Below, in pieces: positions 1-8,430 of a DNA stretch of 36,618 nucleotides (the first letter of the stretch is position 1; the number at the start of each line of letters is the position of its first letter). The notes under the pieces were generated by a model, which was not told the origin of the DNA, did no database searches, and saw only the letters and a list, made by a program, of their open reading frames with translations. Position numbers and translations under genes: made by a program. The stretch spans positions 1 through 36,618 of the forward strand of contig CANRGL010000012.1 of the NCBI GenBank assembly GCA_947630145.1, read 5' to 3'. Source of the stretch: an uncultured Clostridia bacterium. Its GTDB lineage: Bacteria; Bacillota; Clostridia; TANB77; CAG-465.

Positions 1-71
1 AATGCTTCAGTTTCAAGGCTTTCATACCTATGTGTGCCTTTGAGCGAAGCGAGAAAGGAATGGAATTTTTT

Positions 72-317
72 ATGAATAAAAGTAAAGACAGATCTCTAGC
101 AGGACTAATTTTAGGTATCGTTGGACTTATTGCATGGATAATCCCAATTATAGGATATCCTGTAAATATAATAGGTATAGTAATGAGTGCAACTAGTATT
201 AAAAGTGAAGGTAAAACTAAAGCTATAATAGGATTAGTTTTAAGTATTATAGGTCTTCTTCTATGTATTGGTAATTCTGCTGCAGGTGTATTTTTAGCTA
301 TGAAAAATTCACTTTAA
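72..317 (+). CDS. small DUF4190-like membrane protein
   Basis: An 81-residue protein of unknown function with two glycine-rich hydrophobic hairpins: LAGLILGIVGLIAWIIPIIG near residues 8-27, and a second from about residue 55 (IIGLVLSIIGLLLCIG). They are separated by a short polar linker (SIKSEGKTKA). This G-L-x-L-G-I-x-G repeat spacing is typical of the DUF4190 family of small bacterial membrane proteins. I chose the ATG at 72 because the preceding AAAGGA (54-59) is a usable ribosome site for it. The in-frame upstream starts at 30 and 60 would add a charged extension, and the one at 60 abuts that site. It is the only rightward gene at this end and faces the ribosomal operon. Assignment rests on composition and pattern only. 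Confidence 0.6.
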   Translation: MNKSKDRSLAGLILGIVGLIAWIIPIIGYPVNIIGIVMSATSIKSEGKTKAIIGLVLSIIGLLLCIGNSAAGVFLAMKNSL

Positions 318-348
318 AAATAATATATATTATTTTTATTTTTTTCAT

Positions 349-386
349 AAAAAAAGCTATCAAATATTAAATCTGATAGCTTTTTT
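349..386. terminator. bidirectional intrinsic terminator
   Basis: The inverted repeat GCTATCA (356-362) / TGATAGC (374-380) with an 11-nt loop is flanked by an A-run on the left and a T-run on the right. It can therefore terminate both the rightward gene ending at 317 and the leftward operon ending with rplS at 390. Confidence 0.8.
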
Positions 387-389
387 ATT

Positions 390-734
390 TTAATCAATTT
401 TTTCTTTAGTTTTAGCTGCTTTTCCTACTCTATCTCTTAAATAGTATAGTTTAGCACGTCTTACTTTACCACTTCTAGTTACTTCAATTTTAGCAACTTT
501 TGGTGAATGTACTGGAAATGTTCTTTCAACACCAACTCCAGAAGATATTTTTCTTACTGTAAAAGTTTCATTTAGTCCAGAATTTTGACGTTTTATAACA
601 GTACCTTGGAATATTTGAATTCTTTCTTTATCTCCTTCTTTAATTTTTACTGATACTTTTACTGTATCACCTATATTAAAGTTTTCTACTGTATCTTTCA
701 TATTTTCACTTTCTATAGCCTTTATAATGTCCAT
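390..734 (-). CDS. rplS: 50S ribosomal protein L19
   Basis: Ribosomal protein bL19, found at the 30S-50S interface. The 114 residues match the normal family length. Recognisable stretches are the N-terminal helix with [20 protein letters not shown], then [29 protein letters not shown] and the C-terminal basic segment [20 protein letters not shown]. It is the last gene of the ylxM-ffh-rpsP-khpA-rimM-trmD-rplS operon, 14 bp after trmD, and is followed by the terminator at 349-386. The trmD-rplS order is widespread in bacteria. The start has a good AGGAGG-type site (complement of ccctcctttt just upstream). Confidence 0.97.
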   Translation of the reverse strand: MDIIKAIESENMKDTVENFNIGDTVKVSVKIKEGDKERIQIFQGTVIKRQNSGLNETFTVRKISSGVGVERTFPVHSPKVAKIEVTRSGKVRRAKLYYLRDRVGKAAKTKEKID

Positions 735-748
735 TATTTTCCCTCCTT

Positions 749-1465
749 TTATTTTGAATTTTTATTATTATTTTTTTGATAAATTTCAAATAAGTCTGGT
801 CTATATTTTTTTGTTATCTTAATAGATTCATTCTTTCTATATTCGGAAATCTTTTTATGATTTCCAGATTTTAATACCTCTGGCACAAGTCTTCCTTTAA
901 AATTATCTGGTTTTGTATATTGTGGATATTCTAATAAATAATCCGTATGAGATTCTTCTAAAAGAGATTCTTCATTTATTACTCCAGGAATTAATCTTAT
1001 AACAGAATCCATAAGTACCTCACTTGCAAGTTCACCACCAGTTAAAACATAATCACCAATAGAGATTTCTTCAATGTTATATTCTTCTATTACTCTTTCA
1101 TCTATTCCTTCATAATGACCGCAAATTAAAATATAATTTTTTGCATCATCAGCTAAAGATTTAGATAAGTTATAATTTAGAATTTTACCTCTTGGAGATA
1201 AATATATAATCTTTGAATTTTCATCATTTAATGTTTTTTTTGCATGATCAATTGCCTTAGCAATTGGAACTGGTGATATTACCATGCCACTTCCTCCACC
1301 ATATGGTGGAAAATCTACTTTTTTATGTTTATTTTCTGAAAAATCGCGTATATCTATTATATCGATATAAACCTTTTTTTCATTTATTGCTCTTTTTATA
1401 ATACTAGTATTTAAAAAGCCTTCAAACATTTCTTTAAAAAGTGTAAGCACAATAAATTTTGTCAT
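749..1465 (-). CDS. trmD: tRNA (guanine-N1)-methyltransferase TrmD
   Basis: SPOUT-class methyltransferase that forms m1G37 next to the anticodon of tRNAs, preventing +1 frameshifting. The 238 residues are normal for the family. The N-terminal knotted domain holds [13 protein letters not shown] (around 50-62), [12 protein letters not shown], and the S-adenosylmethionine-binding knot [16 protein letters not shown] followed by [13 protein letters not shown], with the conserved loop aspartate. The C-terminal helical domain binds tRNA. Its ATG overlaps the rimM stop by 4 bp (ATGA), so translation is probably coupled. Confidence 0.97.
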   Translation of the reverse strand: MTKFIVLTLFKEMFEGFLNTSIIKRAINEKKVYIDIIDIRDFSENKHKKVDFPPYGGGSGMVISPVPIAKAIDHAKKTLNDENSKIIYLSPRGKILNYNLSKSLADDAKNYILICGHYEGIDERVIEEYNIEEISIGDYVLTGGELASEVLMDSVIRLIPGVINEESLLEESHTDYLLEYPQYTKPDNFKGRLVPEVLKSGNHKKISEYRKNESIKITKKYRPDLFEIYQKNNNKNSK

Positions 1466-1962
1466 ATTAATCCTTTCATAATTTCAACATACATCTTTTT
1501 ATTTACAATATCTACTTTTTTTATAACTTGTTTTATTGCTGGAAGATATATTTTTTTATTATCAGTAGTTAAAATTTCATATACATCGTTTGCAGAATTT
1601 TTTTGTACATCATTAAGTATACCAATTTTATTATCATCTAAATCAAATACTTCAAGTCCTAAAAGATCAAAAATATAATATGACCCTTGATCTAGTTTTT
1701 CTAAACTGCTTTTAGATATATATATATTCTTATCTTTTAATTTTAAAGCACTATTTGCATCTGATATTCCTTGTATCTTAACAATTAACATATTTTTATG
1801 TACCTTGCAAGTTTCTACAATACATTTTGATTTTGATTTATCATCTAAATAGAATTCCTTTAAATTAGATAGATTAAATATATCATCAGTATATGGATAA
1901 ATTTTAACTTCTCCTTTTATGCCATGAGTATTTACAATCTTACCTATTAAAATATATTCCAC
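1462..1962 (-). CDS. rimM: 16S rRNA processing protein RimM
   Basis: Assembly factor for the 30S head that binds ribosomal protein S19 and supports 16S rRNA maturation. The 166 residues show the two expected parts. The N-terminal RimM barrel begins YILIGKIVNTHGIKGEVKIY, and the C-terminal PRC-barrel-like half contains YYIFDLLGLEVFD, then IGILNDVQKNSANDVYEI and YLPAIKQVIKKVDI. It lies 1 bp after khpA and overlaps trmD by 4 bp, the usual Firmicute order. Nothing unusual was seen. Confidence 0.95.
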   Translation of the reverse strand: MEYILIGKIVNTHGIKGEVKIYPYTDDIFNLSNLKEFYLDDKSKSKCIVETCKVHKNMLIVKIQGISDANSALKLKDKNIYISKSSLEKLDQGSYYIFDLLGLEVFDLDDNKIGILNDVQKNSANDVYEILTTDNKKIYLPAIKQVIKKVDIVNKKMYVEIMKGLI

Positions 1963-1963
1963 C

Positions 1964-2206
1964 TTATTTTTTCTCCTCTACATCTACTACTACTTTTTGT
2001 GAATTTTTCATTCCATATGAGTTTATTATTTCTCTTATAGCACGTATAATTCTACCTTCTTTTCCAATAATTCTACCCATATCTGATGAATCAACACTTA
2101 AGTGTAGCATAAGTTTAGAATCTTCTTTTTGTTCTTCACTAACAACTACTTTGTCAGGATTAGTTACAAGGTTTTTAACTATATATTCTAATAATTCTTT
2201 ATACAT
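1964..2206 (-). CDS. khpA: KH-domain RNA-binding protein KhpA
   Basis: Small single-KH RNA-binding protein (formerly YlqC / UPF0109). In other Firmicutes it works with KhpB in RNA regulation and cell-size control. The 80 residues carry the hallmark GxxG loop in DMGRIIGKEGRIIRAIREII (about 43-62). The position between rpsP and rimM is the diagnostic Firmicute arrangement: 12 bp after rpsP, 1 bp before rimM. A TCCTCC complement directly upstream gives a strong ribosome site. Confidence 0.93.
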   Translation of the reverse strand: MYKELLEYIVKNLVTNPDKVVVSEEQKEDSKLMLHLSVDSSDMGRIIGKEGRIIRAIREIINSYGMKNSQKVVVDVEEKK

Positions 2207-2218
2207 TTTCTTTCCTCC

Positions 2219-2461
2219 TTATATTTCTACTCCTGCTTTTTTTATAAGAGCAGCTGCAGTATCAGTTGGTTTTGCACCTTTTTTTATCCATTCTACTACT
2301 TTTTCAGTATCAACTTTTAGCTCTACAGGTTCAACCATAGGATTATATGTTCCTACTTTCTCAATAAATCTTCCATCAGCTGGAAATCTTGAATCAGCTA
2401 CAACTAAAGTATAATATGGATTTTTCTTTGCTCCATCTCTTCTTAATCTGATTTTTACCAT
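2219..2461 (-). CDS. rpsP: 30S ribosomal protein S16
   Basis: Ribosomal protein bS16 of the small subunit body. The 80 residues begin [20 protein letters not shown] and continue with the conserved [21 protein letters not shown], a full-length match to the family. It has a strong ribosome site (complement of cacctcctt). A short AT-only palindrome (AAATAATATATATTATTT) sits in the 39-bp gap after ffh. It is part of the ffh operon. Confidence 0.97.
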   Translation of the reverse strand: MVKIRLRRDGAKKNPYYTLVVADSRFPADGRFIEKVGTYNPMVEPVELKVDTEKVVEWIKKGAKPTDTAAALIKKAGVEI

Positions 2462-2500
2462 AATGTCACCTCCTTAAAAATAATATATATTATTTATTAT

Positions 2501-3835
2501 TTATTGTTTAAACATATTTTGTATATTTCTAAATTTTCCTTTACCTTTTGAATTATTTAATGTTTTCATTACTTTTTGCATTTGTTCAAATTGATTCATA
2601 AATCTATTTATATCTTCTACTTTATTACCACTACCATTTGCAATCCTAATACGTCTTTTTGCATTTAATATCTTTGGATTTTGCCTTTCTTCTTTTGTCA
2701 TAGAAGTAATAATTGCATCAATTCTAAATAATTGTTTTTCATCTATCTCAGCATTTCTAATTTCACTTGGTATTCCTGGTAGCATTCCTAATATTTGTTT
2801 AAATGATCCCATTTTTCTTATTTTTTTCATAATAGACAAATAATCATCTAAATCAAAAGTATTTTTTCTCATTTTCTTTTCAAATTCTATTGCTTGCTGT
2901 TCATCAAATGCTTTTTCAGCTTTATCTATAATTGATAATACATCACCCATTCCAAGTATTCTTGAAGCAATTCTATCTGGATAAAAAGGCTCTAAATCAC
3001 TTAATTTTTCGCCAACAGACGCAAATTTAATTGGTTTTTTAGTTATAGATTTTACTGAAAGTGCAGCACCACCTCTTGTATCAGAATCAAGTTTTGACAT
3101 AGTAATAGAGTCAATTCCTACTTTTTCATTAAAAGTTTCAGCTACATTTACTGCTTCTTGTCCTGTCATACTATCAACTACAAGAATTATTTCATGTGGC
3201 TTTACAGCTTTTTTTAAGTCTACAAGTTCATTCATAAGTGTATCATCAATTTGTAGACGTCCTGCTGTATCAATAATTACAACATCGCAAAGTTTAGAAT
3301 GAGCAGCTTTTATACCATTAGTTGCAACTTTTACAACATCTTTATCATCTTTTTGGCTATATACATCTATATTTAAACTTTTTCCTAAAGTTTCAAGTTG
3401 AGTTATAGCAGCAGGTCTATATACATCACAAGCAACCATAAGTGGTTTTTTACCTTGTTTTCTTAAATAGTTACTAAGTTTACCACAAAGAGTTGTTTTA
3501 CCACTACCTTGAAGACCAACAAGCATTATTATTGTTGGAGGATTAGATGAAATGTTAAGTTTTGATTCAGAAGTTCCTAAAAGTTCTGTTAACTCATCTC
3601 TTACTATTTTTATTACTTGTTGTCCAGGAGTTAAACTTTTCATTACATCTTCGCCTAAAGCTTTATCTTTTATTTTAGATATAAATTCTTTTACTACTTT
3701 ATAGTTTACATCTGCTTCTAAAAGAGCAAGCTTTACCTCTCTTAGCATTTCATTTAATTCTTTTTCTGTAATTCTTGTTTGTCCTTTTAATTTTTTTACA
3801 ATTCCTTGTAATTTATCTGATAAATTTTCAAACAC
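2501..3835 (-). CDS. ffh: signal recognition particle GTPase Ffh (SRP54)
   Basis: Protein subunit of SRP. It binds signal sequences on ribosomes and delivers them to FtsY at the membrane. The 444 residues comprise the N-terminal helical bundle (1-90), the GTPase domain with P-loop GLQGSGKTT (107-115), DTAGR (189-193) and SKLDSDTRGGAALS, then the methionine-rich M domain from about 300 (MGSFKQILGMLPGIP; RIRIANGSG). It begins with GTG overlapping the ylxM TAG stop by one base (TAGTG), so the two are probably translationally coupled. The SRP RNA gene was not seen in this window. Confidence 0.97.
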   Translation of the reverse strand: MFENLSDKLQGIVKKLKGQTRITEKELNEMLREVKLALLEADVNYKVVKEFISKIKDKALGEDVMKSLTPGQQVIKIVRDELTELLGTSESKLNISSNPPTIIMLVGLQGSGKTTLCGKLSNYLRKQGKKPLMVACDVYRPAAITQLETLGKSLNIDVYSQKDDKDVVKVATNGIKAAHSKLCDVVIIDTAGRLQIDDTLMNELVDLKKAVKPHEIILVVDSMTGQEAVNVAETFNEKVGIDSITMSKLDSDTRGGAALSVKSITKKPIKFASVGEKLSDLEPFYPDRIASRILGMGDVLSIIDKAEKAFDEQQAIEFEKKMRKNTFDLDDYLSIMKKIRKMGSFKQILGMLPGIPSEIRNAEIDEKQLFRIDAIITSMTKEERQNPKILNAKRRIRIANGSGNKVEDINRFMNQFEQMQKVMKTLNNSKGKGKFRNIQNMFKQ

Positions 3836-4146
3836 TAAATATCATCCTCACTTAATATTTTTAATATTTCTTCTTTATTAACTTTGTTTTTATTTAATAA
3901 ATCTTCTATCTTACTAACTTTATTTTTTAAGTCTAACATTCCTATTTTACTTTCATATTCTTCAAGCATTTCTTCACTTGTCTTTATACTATCCCTTACT
4001 GCTTGATATGATATATTTTTATTTAGAGCAACCTCTCTTAAAGATAAATTATATAAATAATATTCTTCAAAAATATCCTGTTGCTTTTTTGTAAGTAATT
4101 TTCCATATATATCATATAACATAGTAAATTTTATATTATTTTCCAT
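3835..4146 (-). CDS. ylxM: YlxM-family helix-turn-helix protein
   Basis: UPF0122 / YlxM family protein, encoded next to ffh in most Firmicutes and thought to modulate SRP. The 103 residues contain a sigma-region-4-like HTH: KQQDIFEEYYLYNLSLREVA followed by NISYQAVRDSIKTSEEML (about 18-58). An acidic helical C-terminus follows. It is the first gene of the operon. Its promoter is at 4193-4221 and an AGGTGA ribosome site precedes the ATG. The function in this organism is inferred from family and context only. Confidence 0.92.
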   Translation of the reverse strand: MENNIKFTMLYDIYGKLLTKKQQDIFEEYYLYNLSLREVALNKNISYQAVRDSIKTSEEMLEEYESKIGMLDLKNKVSKIEDLLNKNKVNKEEILKILSEDDI

Positions 4147-4164
4147 ACTTCACCTCAAAAAATT

Positions 4165-4192
4165 AAGTGTAAAGCTAAAAAACTTTACACTT
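4165..4192 (-). promoter_or_regulatory. 10-bp perfect inverted repeat at the ylxM-ffh start point
   Basis: AAGTGTAAAG (4165-4174) and CTTTACACTT (4183-4192) form perfect arms around an 8-nt spacer, starting directly after the -10 box. On the minus strand the repeat is followed by AATTTTTT and then the ylxM ribosome site. It could be a repressor operator covering +1, an attenuator hairpin, or the terminator of the upstream LRR gene. The sequence alone does not decide. Confidence 0.6.
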
Positions 4193-4221
4193 ATTATACA
4201 TTAGTGTTTACAAAATGTCAA
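4193..4221 (-). promoter_or_regulatory. consensus sigma-A promoter of the ylxM-ffh operon
   Basis: On the minus strand the sequence reads TTGACA (4216-4221), a 17-bp spacer, then TATAAT (4193-4198), a perfect housekeeping promoter. Transcription would begin around 4186, inside the palindrome at 4165-4192. Confidence 0.9.
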
Positions 4222-4359
4222 TATAAAATTTAAAAAAAGAAGAAATTACTCTAAATATGTGTAAAAAATTAAAGTTAAGTCCTCAATTTTATATGAATTA
4301 TAAACTCTAATAATTATATATTAACACTAATTGTGTTTTGTGTCAATTAAATAATCGTA

Positions 4360-5830
4360 TTAATCTTCTCTTTTTACTCCATAATTTATAATTTTAGCAC
4401 TTCCATACCAATCACTTTCCCAAGTATTTGGTATTTCAGTCTCCTCAAATTCACAATCAATTGTTAAATTAGTACATGAATTAAAAACTATACTCTCCAT
4501 TTTCTTTATAGATGAAGATAAATATACATATGAAAGTTTAGTACAACCACTAAAAGTAGCATATCCTATTTCCTCTAAATTTAAAGGTATATTTATATTT
4601 ACTAAATTAGTACAATAATCAAATGAATAATAACCTATGCTTTTTACATTGTTTCCTAATGTTATGCTTTTTAAATTTTTACAATACTCAAAAGCTTTAT
4701 TAGATATATATTCTACATTATCATCTATTATATAACTTTCAAGATTTTTCCCTGCGGGAAATTCTACTATTCTTTTTTTATCTTTAGAATATACCACTCC
4801 ATCAATACTAATATAATTTGGATTGTTTTCATCAACATCTATAGTTGCAAGATTTTCACAATCAGCAAAAATTCCATCACCTATATAACTTAATTTTGAT
4901 GGTAAATATACACTAGATAATCCTGTTCCGCTCAAAAGCATCATCACCAATATATGTAATAGATTCTGGTAATGTTATATTTTTTAAGCTATTACAATAT
5001 GAAAATGCCATTTCATCTATACCTGTTATATTATCATTAAAAATAACCTCTTCTAAATAAAAACAATTATAAAAAACTAGACTATTTATATAAGTAACTT
5101 TTGGTGGTATTATTATACTTTTTAGCTTTGTATTAGAAAGGCTCCTAGACGATATATACTCTAAACTATCTGGCAAGCTTATGCTTTTTAAGTTATAACA
5201 ATCCCAAAAAGCCATATCCCCTATATTTGTTACTCCTTCTTGCAGTGTAACACTTGTTATGTCACGATTACTATCAAAAGCGTTTTCTCCAACTATATGA
5301 CATCTTTTAGGTACAACTACATTTTTTTTACTACCTATATATTTTTTTAATGTGTAATACTCAGGATTATTTGGATCATCACTTCCCCATTCAAATAATT
5401 CCTCACTTGTTTCTACAACTTTTAATTTTATTCCTAAATCTTGTAACCATTTTTCTTCTTTTTCTGTTACTTTATTTTTTACTTCTTCATCTGGTTTATA
5501 ATATACTAACTCATCTTCATATATTCCTAATTTGTTTTCGTATTTACTACTAAAACTTTCTATATAATTATTCATTACATCTTTACTTGGCATATCTTCT
5601 GTTGTTATTTTTTCCCTTATACCTGAACTATCCTTTGCAATATCTGATAGCAAGTACATTGATAATTCATCTTGAAAACTTCTTACATCTTCTTTAAATC
5701 TTGCCTCTCTTGCACTTTCTACTGGATTATTTTTACTTAGTGTTAGTATTACTGCTGCAGCAAGTATTATTATTACGATTATCGTTACTATTAATACTAT
5801 TAGTGATATACCTCTTTTGTTCTTTTTCAT
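4360..5830 (-). pseudogene. frameshifted LRR surface protein with prepilin-like N-terminus (copy 1)
   Basis: Encodes a BspA-type leucine-rich-repeat (LRR_5) protein, but in two frames. The first part (4913-5830, 305 aa) has the prepilin-like leader KRGISLIVLIVTIIV, a charged helical region to about residue 165, then LRRs. It stops soon after YIGDDAFE. The next frame resumes directly with GTGLSSVYLPSKLSYIG and runs to a stop at 4360. One extra C on the coding strand at about position 4930 explains the break. Restored, the protein would be about 490 aa, close to copy 3, with which it shares an identical first 165 residues and a similar C-terminus (INYGVKRED versus INYGVKRKD). It may be a true mutation or a sequencing error. 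Confidence 0.85.
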
Positions 5831-6002
5831 ATACTTTCCTCCACTTTTTTTATTTTTTTCATTTAAATCATATCATATACATTTTTATTTTAATATATTT
5901 TGTTTTTTTAATGTATAAATGCATTTTTATATAATTTATTTTTATCCCTTATAGCATACACTAAAAAAAAAAAAACGCAAGTTTTCATAACAAATTTTTA
6001 TA
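5326..6002 (-). repeat. long direct repeat, LRR 5' module (copy 1)
   Basis: By eye, 5326-6002 is identical to 9626-10302 (677 bp, constant offset 4300). It covers the upstream region, promoter, leader and the first about 165 codons. Weaker similarity continues a few dozen bases further into the gene. Confidence 0.88.
5953..5980 (-). promoter_or_regulatory. candidate promoter with T13 spacer (LRR copy 1)
   Basis: On the minus strand TTGCGT (5975-5980) is followed by a run of 13 T (one T in the hexamer, 12 in the spacer) and, after 16 bp, TATGCT (5953-5958). An alternative -10, TATAAG (5948-5953), lies 21 bp away and would need a shorter T tract. A strong GGAGG ribosome site precedes the ATG at 5830, leaving a leader of roughly 115 nt. 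Confidence 0.45.
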
Positions 6003-6038
6003 TTTTTTTATTTCTTTTTATTTTTCTTCTATAATCAC

Positions 6039-6080
6039 AAAAAAAGTACATATACTATTTAGCTTAGTATACGCACTTTT
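6039..6080 (-). terminator. intrinsic terminator of LRR copy 2
   Basis: The 14-bp stem 6044-6057 / 6065-6078 (two G-U pairs when read on the minus strand) has a 7-nt loop. It is followed in the leftward direction by seven T. It lies downstream of the copy 2 stop at 6124 and just upstream of the copy 1 promoter, insulating the two. Confidence 0.85.
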
Positions 6081-6123
6081 TAATTATTTATTGTCATTTT
6101 TTTATAATTTTTCTAAATATTTT

Positions 6124-8190
6124 TTATTCTGTATATCCCCATTCAATTTCTGGACTACAACCATAAAAACAATTTTTATCCCAACCATCAGGTTTAGAAT
6201 TTGCTCCACATCTTATATTTTTAAGATAAGTACCAATATAAAAAGCACAATTTTCTATTGTTTTTACTGTTGCAGGAATTATAACTTCACTGATATGAGT
6301 ACTACAAAAAGCATATTCTTTAATTGTTTCTAAATTATTATTTAATTTTAATGTACCTGAAATATTCTTACAACCATCAAAAGCACTTTCCTCAATTATC
6401 CTTACACTATCTGGTAAAGTAAGATTATTAATTGTTACTCCATCTGGTGCAAATAACAATGTAGATTTATCTTTGTTATATACAATTCCGTCTTGTGAAC
6501 TATAATTTTGATTTCTTTCATCTATATTTATTTTTGTTATATTTGCAGATTCTTTAAAATTATTTTCACCTAAAAAAGTAACACTTGATGGTATATTTAT
6601 CTCTCCTGATAATCCAGTATTATAAAAAGAATTGTTTCCAATAGACTTTACTCCTTCTGGAATATATAAAGATCCTGTTATATTTTCACAATAATAAAAT
6701 GCATAGTCTGATATACTTTGTACACTATCAAGTATTGTTAAATTTTCTACAACTAGTTCTAAAGGTACAAAAATTAAATTAGTTTTATTCTTATCATATA
6801 ATATTCCATCTTGCGAACTATAATTTGGATTATTATTATCAACTTCTATTTTTGTTATTTGTCTATTTCCATTAAGATTATTACCTGTTCGACTAAAAGT
6901 AGTAAAAGTTTCTGGTATATTAAGTTGACCTTTTTTACCATAAGGAACATATACTATTTTTGTTAAGTTTTTATCATATAATACTCCCTCATATGTATTG
7001 AAATAATTATTTTCACTATCAACTTCAAATTCTGTTTGTAAAGAGCAAAATTCAAATGCATTTCTTTCTATTTCTTTTACTTTTTTACCAAGTATTACTT
7101 TTGTTATATTATCGCAATTTTGGAAAGCACTACTTCCAATATATTCCACATTATCTGGTATTTTAATTGTTCCAGTCAAATTAGATGCTATAAATGCACA
7201 ACTACCTATTTTTACTAAACTTTCTGGTAACGTTATATTTTGTAAACTTCTACAAGTATGAAAAGCACTAGTTGCAATTTCATTTAATCCTTCTGCAAAT
7301 TCTATTTCTCTTAACTTTTCACAATATTCAAATGAACATTCACCAATAATTTTTACTGTATCTGGAATTTTACATATCTCAATTGCATTAGGTGCCATAA
7401 TTAACTTAGTTTTATCCTTGTTATACAAAACTCCATCCTTAGAACTATACTTTGGATTTTCTTCATCTACTTGAATGTTTACTAAATTACCACAATGAAG
7501 AAATTGATCATATTCAATTGTAATTACTGTTTTTGAAATATATACATTCCTTAAATTTTTACAATTTACAAATGACACAGTACTCAAATATATATTTTTA
7601 TAATCTTGAAAAATTAAACTTGTAAATAAATCGCAATTATCAAATGTATAAAATCCTATTGTTTCACATCTTTTTGGAATTTTTAAAACACCATTTGTCT
7701 CTTTTAAATATTCTTTTAATTTATCTTCATGATATCCTGTAATTTTATTGTTTTCCCACTCAAAGCAATCTTCATATGCCTCATGTATTGTAAATCCTGC
7801 TGGCATTATTCCTAAATCATCTAGCCATTTCTTCTCTTTTGTAGATACTTCATTTGGAAAATAAACAAGTTCATCTTCTTCTATTCCAAGCTTTTTTTCA
7901 TATTTTTTGGTAAAACTTGATATATATTTTTTCATTTCTTCAAGGCTAGGAGTTTCTGAACTTGTTATTTTTTCTCTTGTTCCATATATATCTGTTAATA
8001 TCTGATTACCTAAATACATTGATAGATCACTTTGAAAATTTCGTATATCTTCTTTAAATCTTGCCTCTCTTGCACTTTCTACTGGATTATTTTTACTTAG
8101 TGTTAGTATTACTGCTGCAGCAAGTATTATTATTACGATTATCGTTACTATTAATACTATTAGTGATATACCTCTTTTGTTCTTTTTCAT
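6124..8190 (-). CDS. BspA-type LRR surface protein with prepilin-like N-terminus (copy 2)
   Basis: A 688-residue protein. Residues 1-35 are a class-III (prepilin-like) leader: MKKNKRG, then a hydrophobic helix ISLIVLIVTIIVIIILAAAV, lacking the Glu usually at +5. A charged helical spacer follows to about 165. The rest is LRR_5 repeats of the form L..I.IP..V..IG..AF..C..L. At least four modules of the type YSSQDGIVYNKDKSTLLFAP interrupt the repeats, as in Treponema/Bacteroides BspA relatives. It probably sits at the cell surface, anchored by or assembled through the pilin helix; adhesion is a family-level inference. No pilus assembly genes are present here. Only the first about 50 residues are identical to copies 1 and 3. 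Confidence 0.88.
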   Translation of the reverse strand: MKKNKRGISLIVLIVTIIVIIILAAAVILTLSKNNPVESAREARFKEDIRNFQSDLSMYLGNQILTDIYGTREKITSSETPSLEEMKKYISSFTKKYEKKLGIEEDELVYFPNEVSTKEKKWLDDLGIMPAGFTIHEAYEDCFEWENNKITGYHEDKLKEYLKETNGVLKIPKRCETIGFYTFDNCDLFTSLIFQDYKNIYLSTVSFVNCKNLRNVYISKTVITIEYDQFLHCGNLVNIQVDEENPKYSSKDGVLYNKDKTKLIMAPNAIEICKIPDTVKIIGECSFEYCEKLREIEFAEGLNEIATSAFHTCRSLQNITLPESLVKIGSCAFIASNLTGTIKIPDNVEYIGSSAFQNCDNITKVILGKKVKEIERNAFEFCSLQTEFEVDSENNYFNTYEGVLYDKNLTKIVYVPYGKKGQLNIPETFTTFSRTGNNLNGNRQITKIEVDNNNPNYSSQDGILYDKNKTNLIFVPLELVVENLTILDSVQSISDYAFYYCENITGSLYIPEGVKSIGNNSFYNTGLSGEINIPSSVTFLGENNFKESANITKINIDERNQNYSSQDGIVYNKDKSTLLFAPDGVTINNLTLPDSVRIIEESAFDGCKNISGTLKLNNNLETIKEYAFCSTHISEVIIPATVKTIENCAFYIGTYLKNIRCGANSKPDGWDKNCFYGCSPEIEWGYTE

Positions 8191-8312
8191 ATACTTTCCT
8201 CCACTTTTTTTATTTTTTTCATTTAAATCATATCATATACATTTTTATTTTAATATATTTTGTTTTTTTAATGTATAAATGCATTTTTATATAATTTATT
8301 TTTATCCCTTAT

Positions 8313-8340
8313 AGCATACACTAAAAAAAAAAAAACGCAA
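8313..8340 (-). promoter_or_regulatory. candidate promoter with T13 spacer (LRR copy 2)
   Basis: Same arrangement as at copy 1: TTGCGT (8335-8340), a 16-bp spacer made mostly of T, TATGCT (8313-8318). The tract is 13 T, unchanged. Confidence 0.45.
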
Positions 8341-8388
8341 GTTTTCATAACAAATTTTTATATTTTTTTATTTTTCTTCTATAATCGC

Positions 8389-8430
8389 AAAAAAAGTACA
8401 TATACTATTTAGCTTAGTATACGCACTTTT
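8389..8430 (-). terminator. intrinsic terminator of LRR copy 3
   Basis: Same hairpin as at 6039-6080 (stem 8394-8407 / 8415-8428, loop TTTAGCT on the plus strand). A T-run follows on the leftward transcript, about 125 bp past the copy 3 stop. Confidence 0.85.

Noticed and set aside
30-71. Upstream in-frame extension of the first gene (MCAFERSEKGMEFF)
   Set aside because: It lacks a ribosome site of its own and adds a non-family segment before a good internal start at 72.
2474-2495. Shared 22-mer TTAAAAATAATATATATTATTT at 314-335 and 2474-2495
   Set aside because: Pure A/T palindromic sequence in a very AT-rich genome; recurrence by chance is plausible and no function is evident.
5701-5934. 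Identical 77-codon rightward frames at 5701, 8061 and 10001
   Set aside because: They are antisense shadows of the identical leader/promoter modules of the LRR genes, with Leu/Phe-rich composition from reversed pilin-helix codons.
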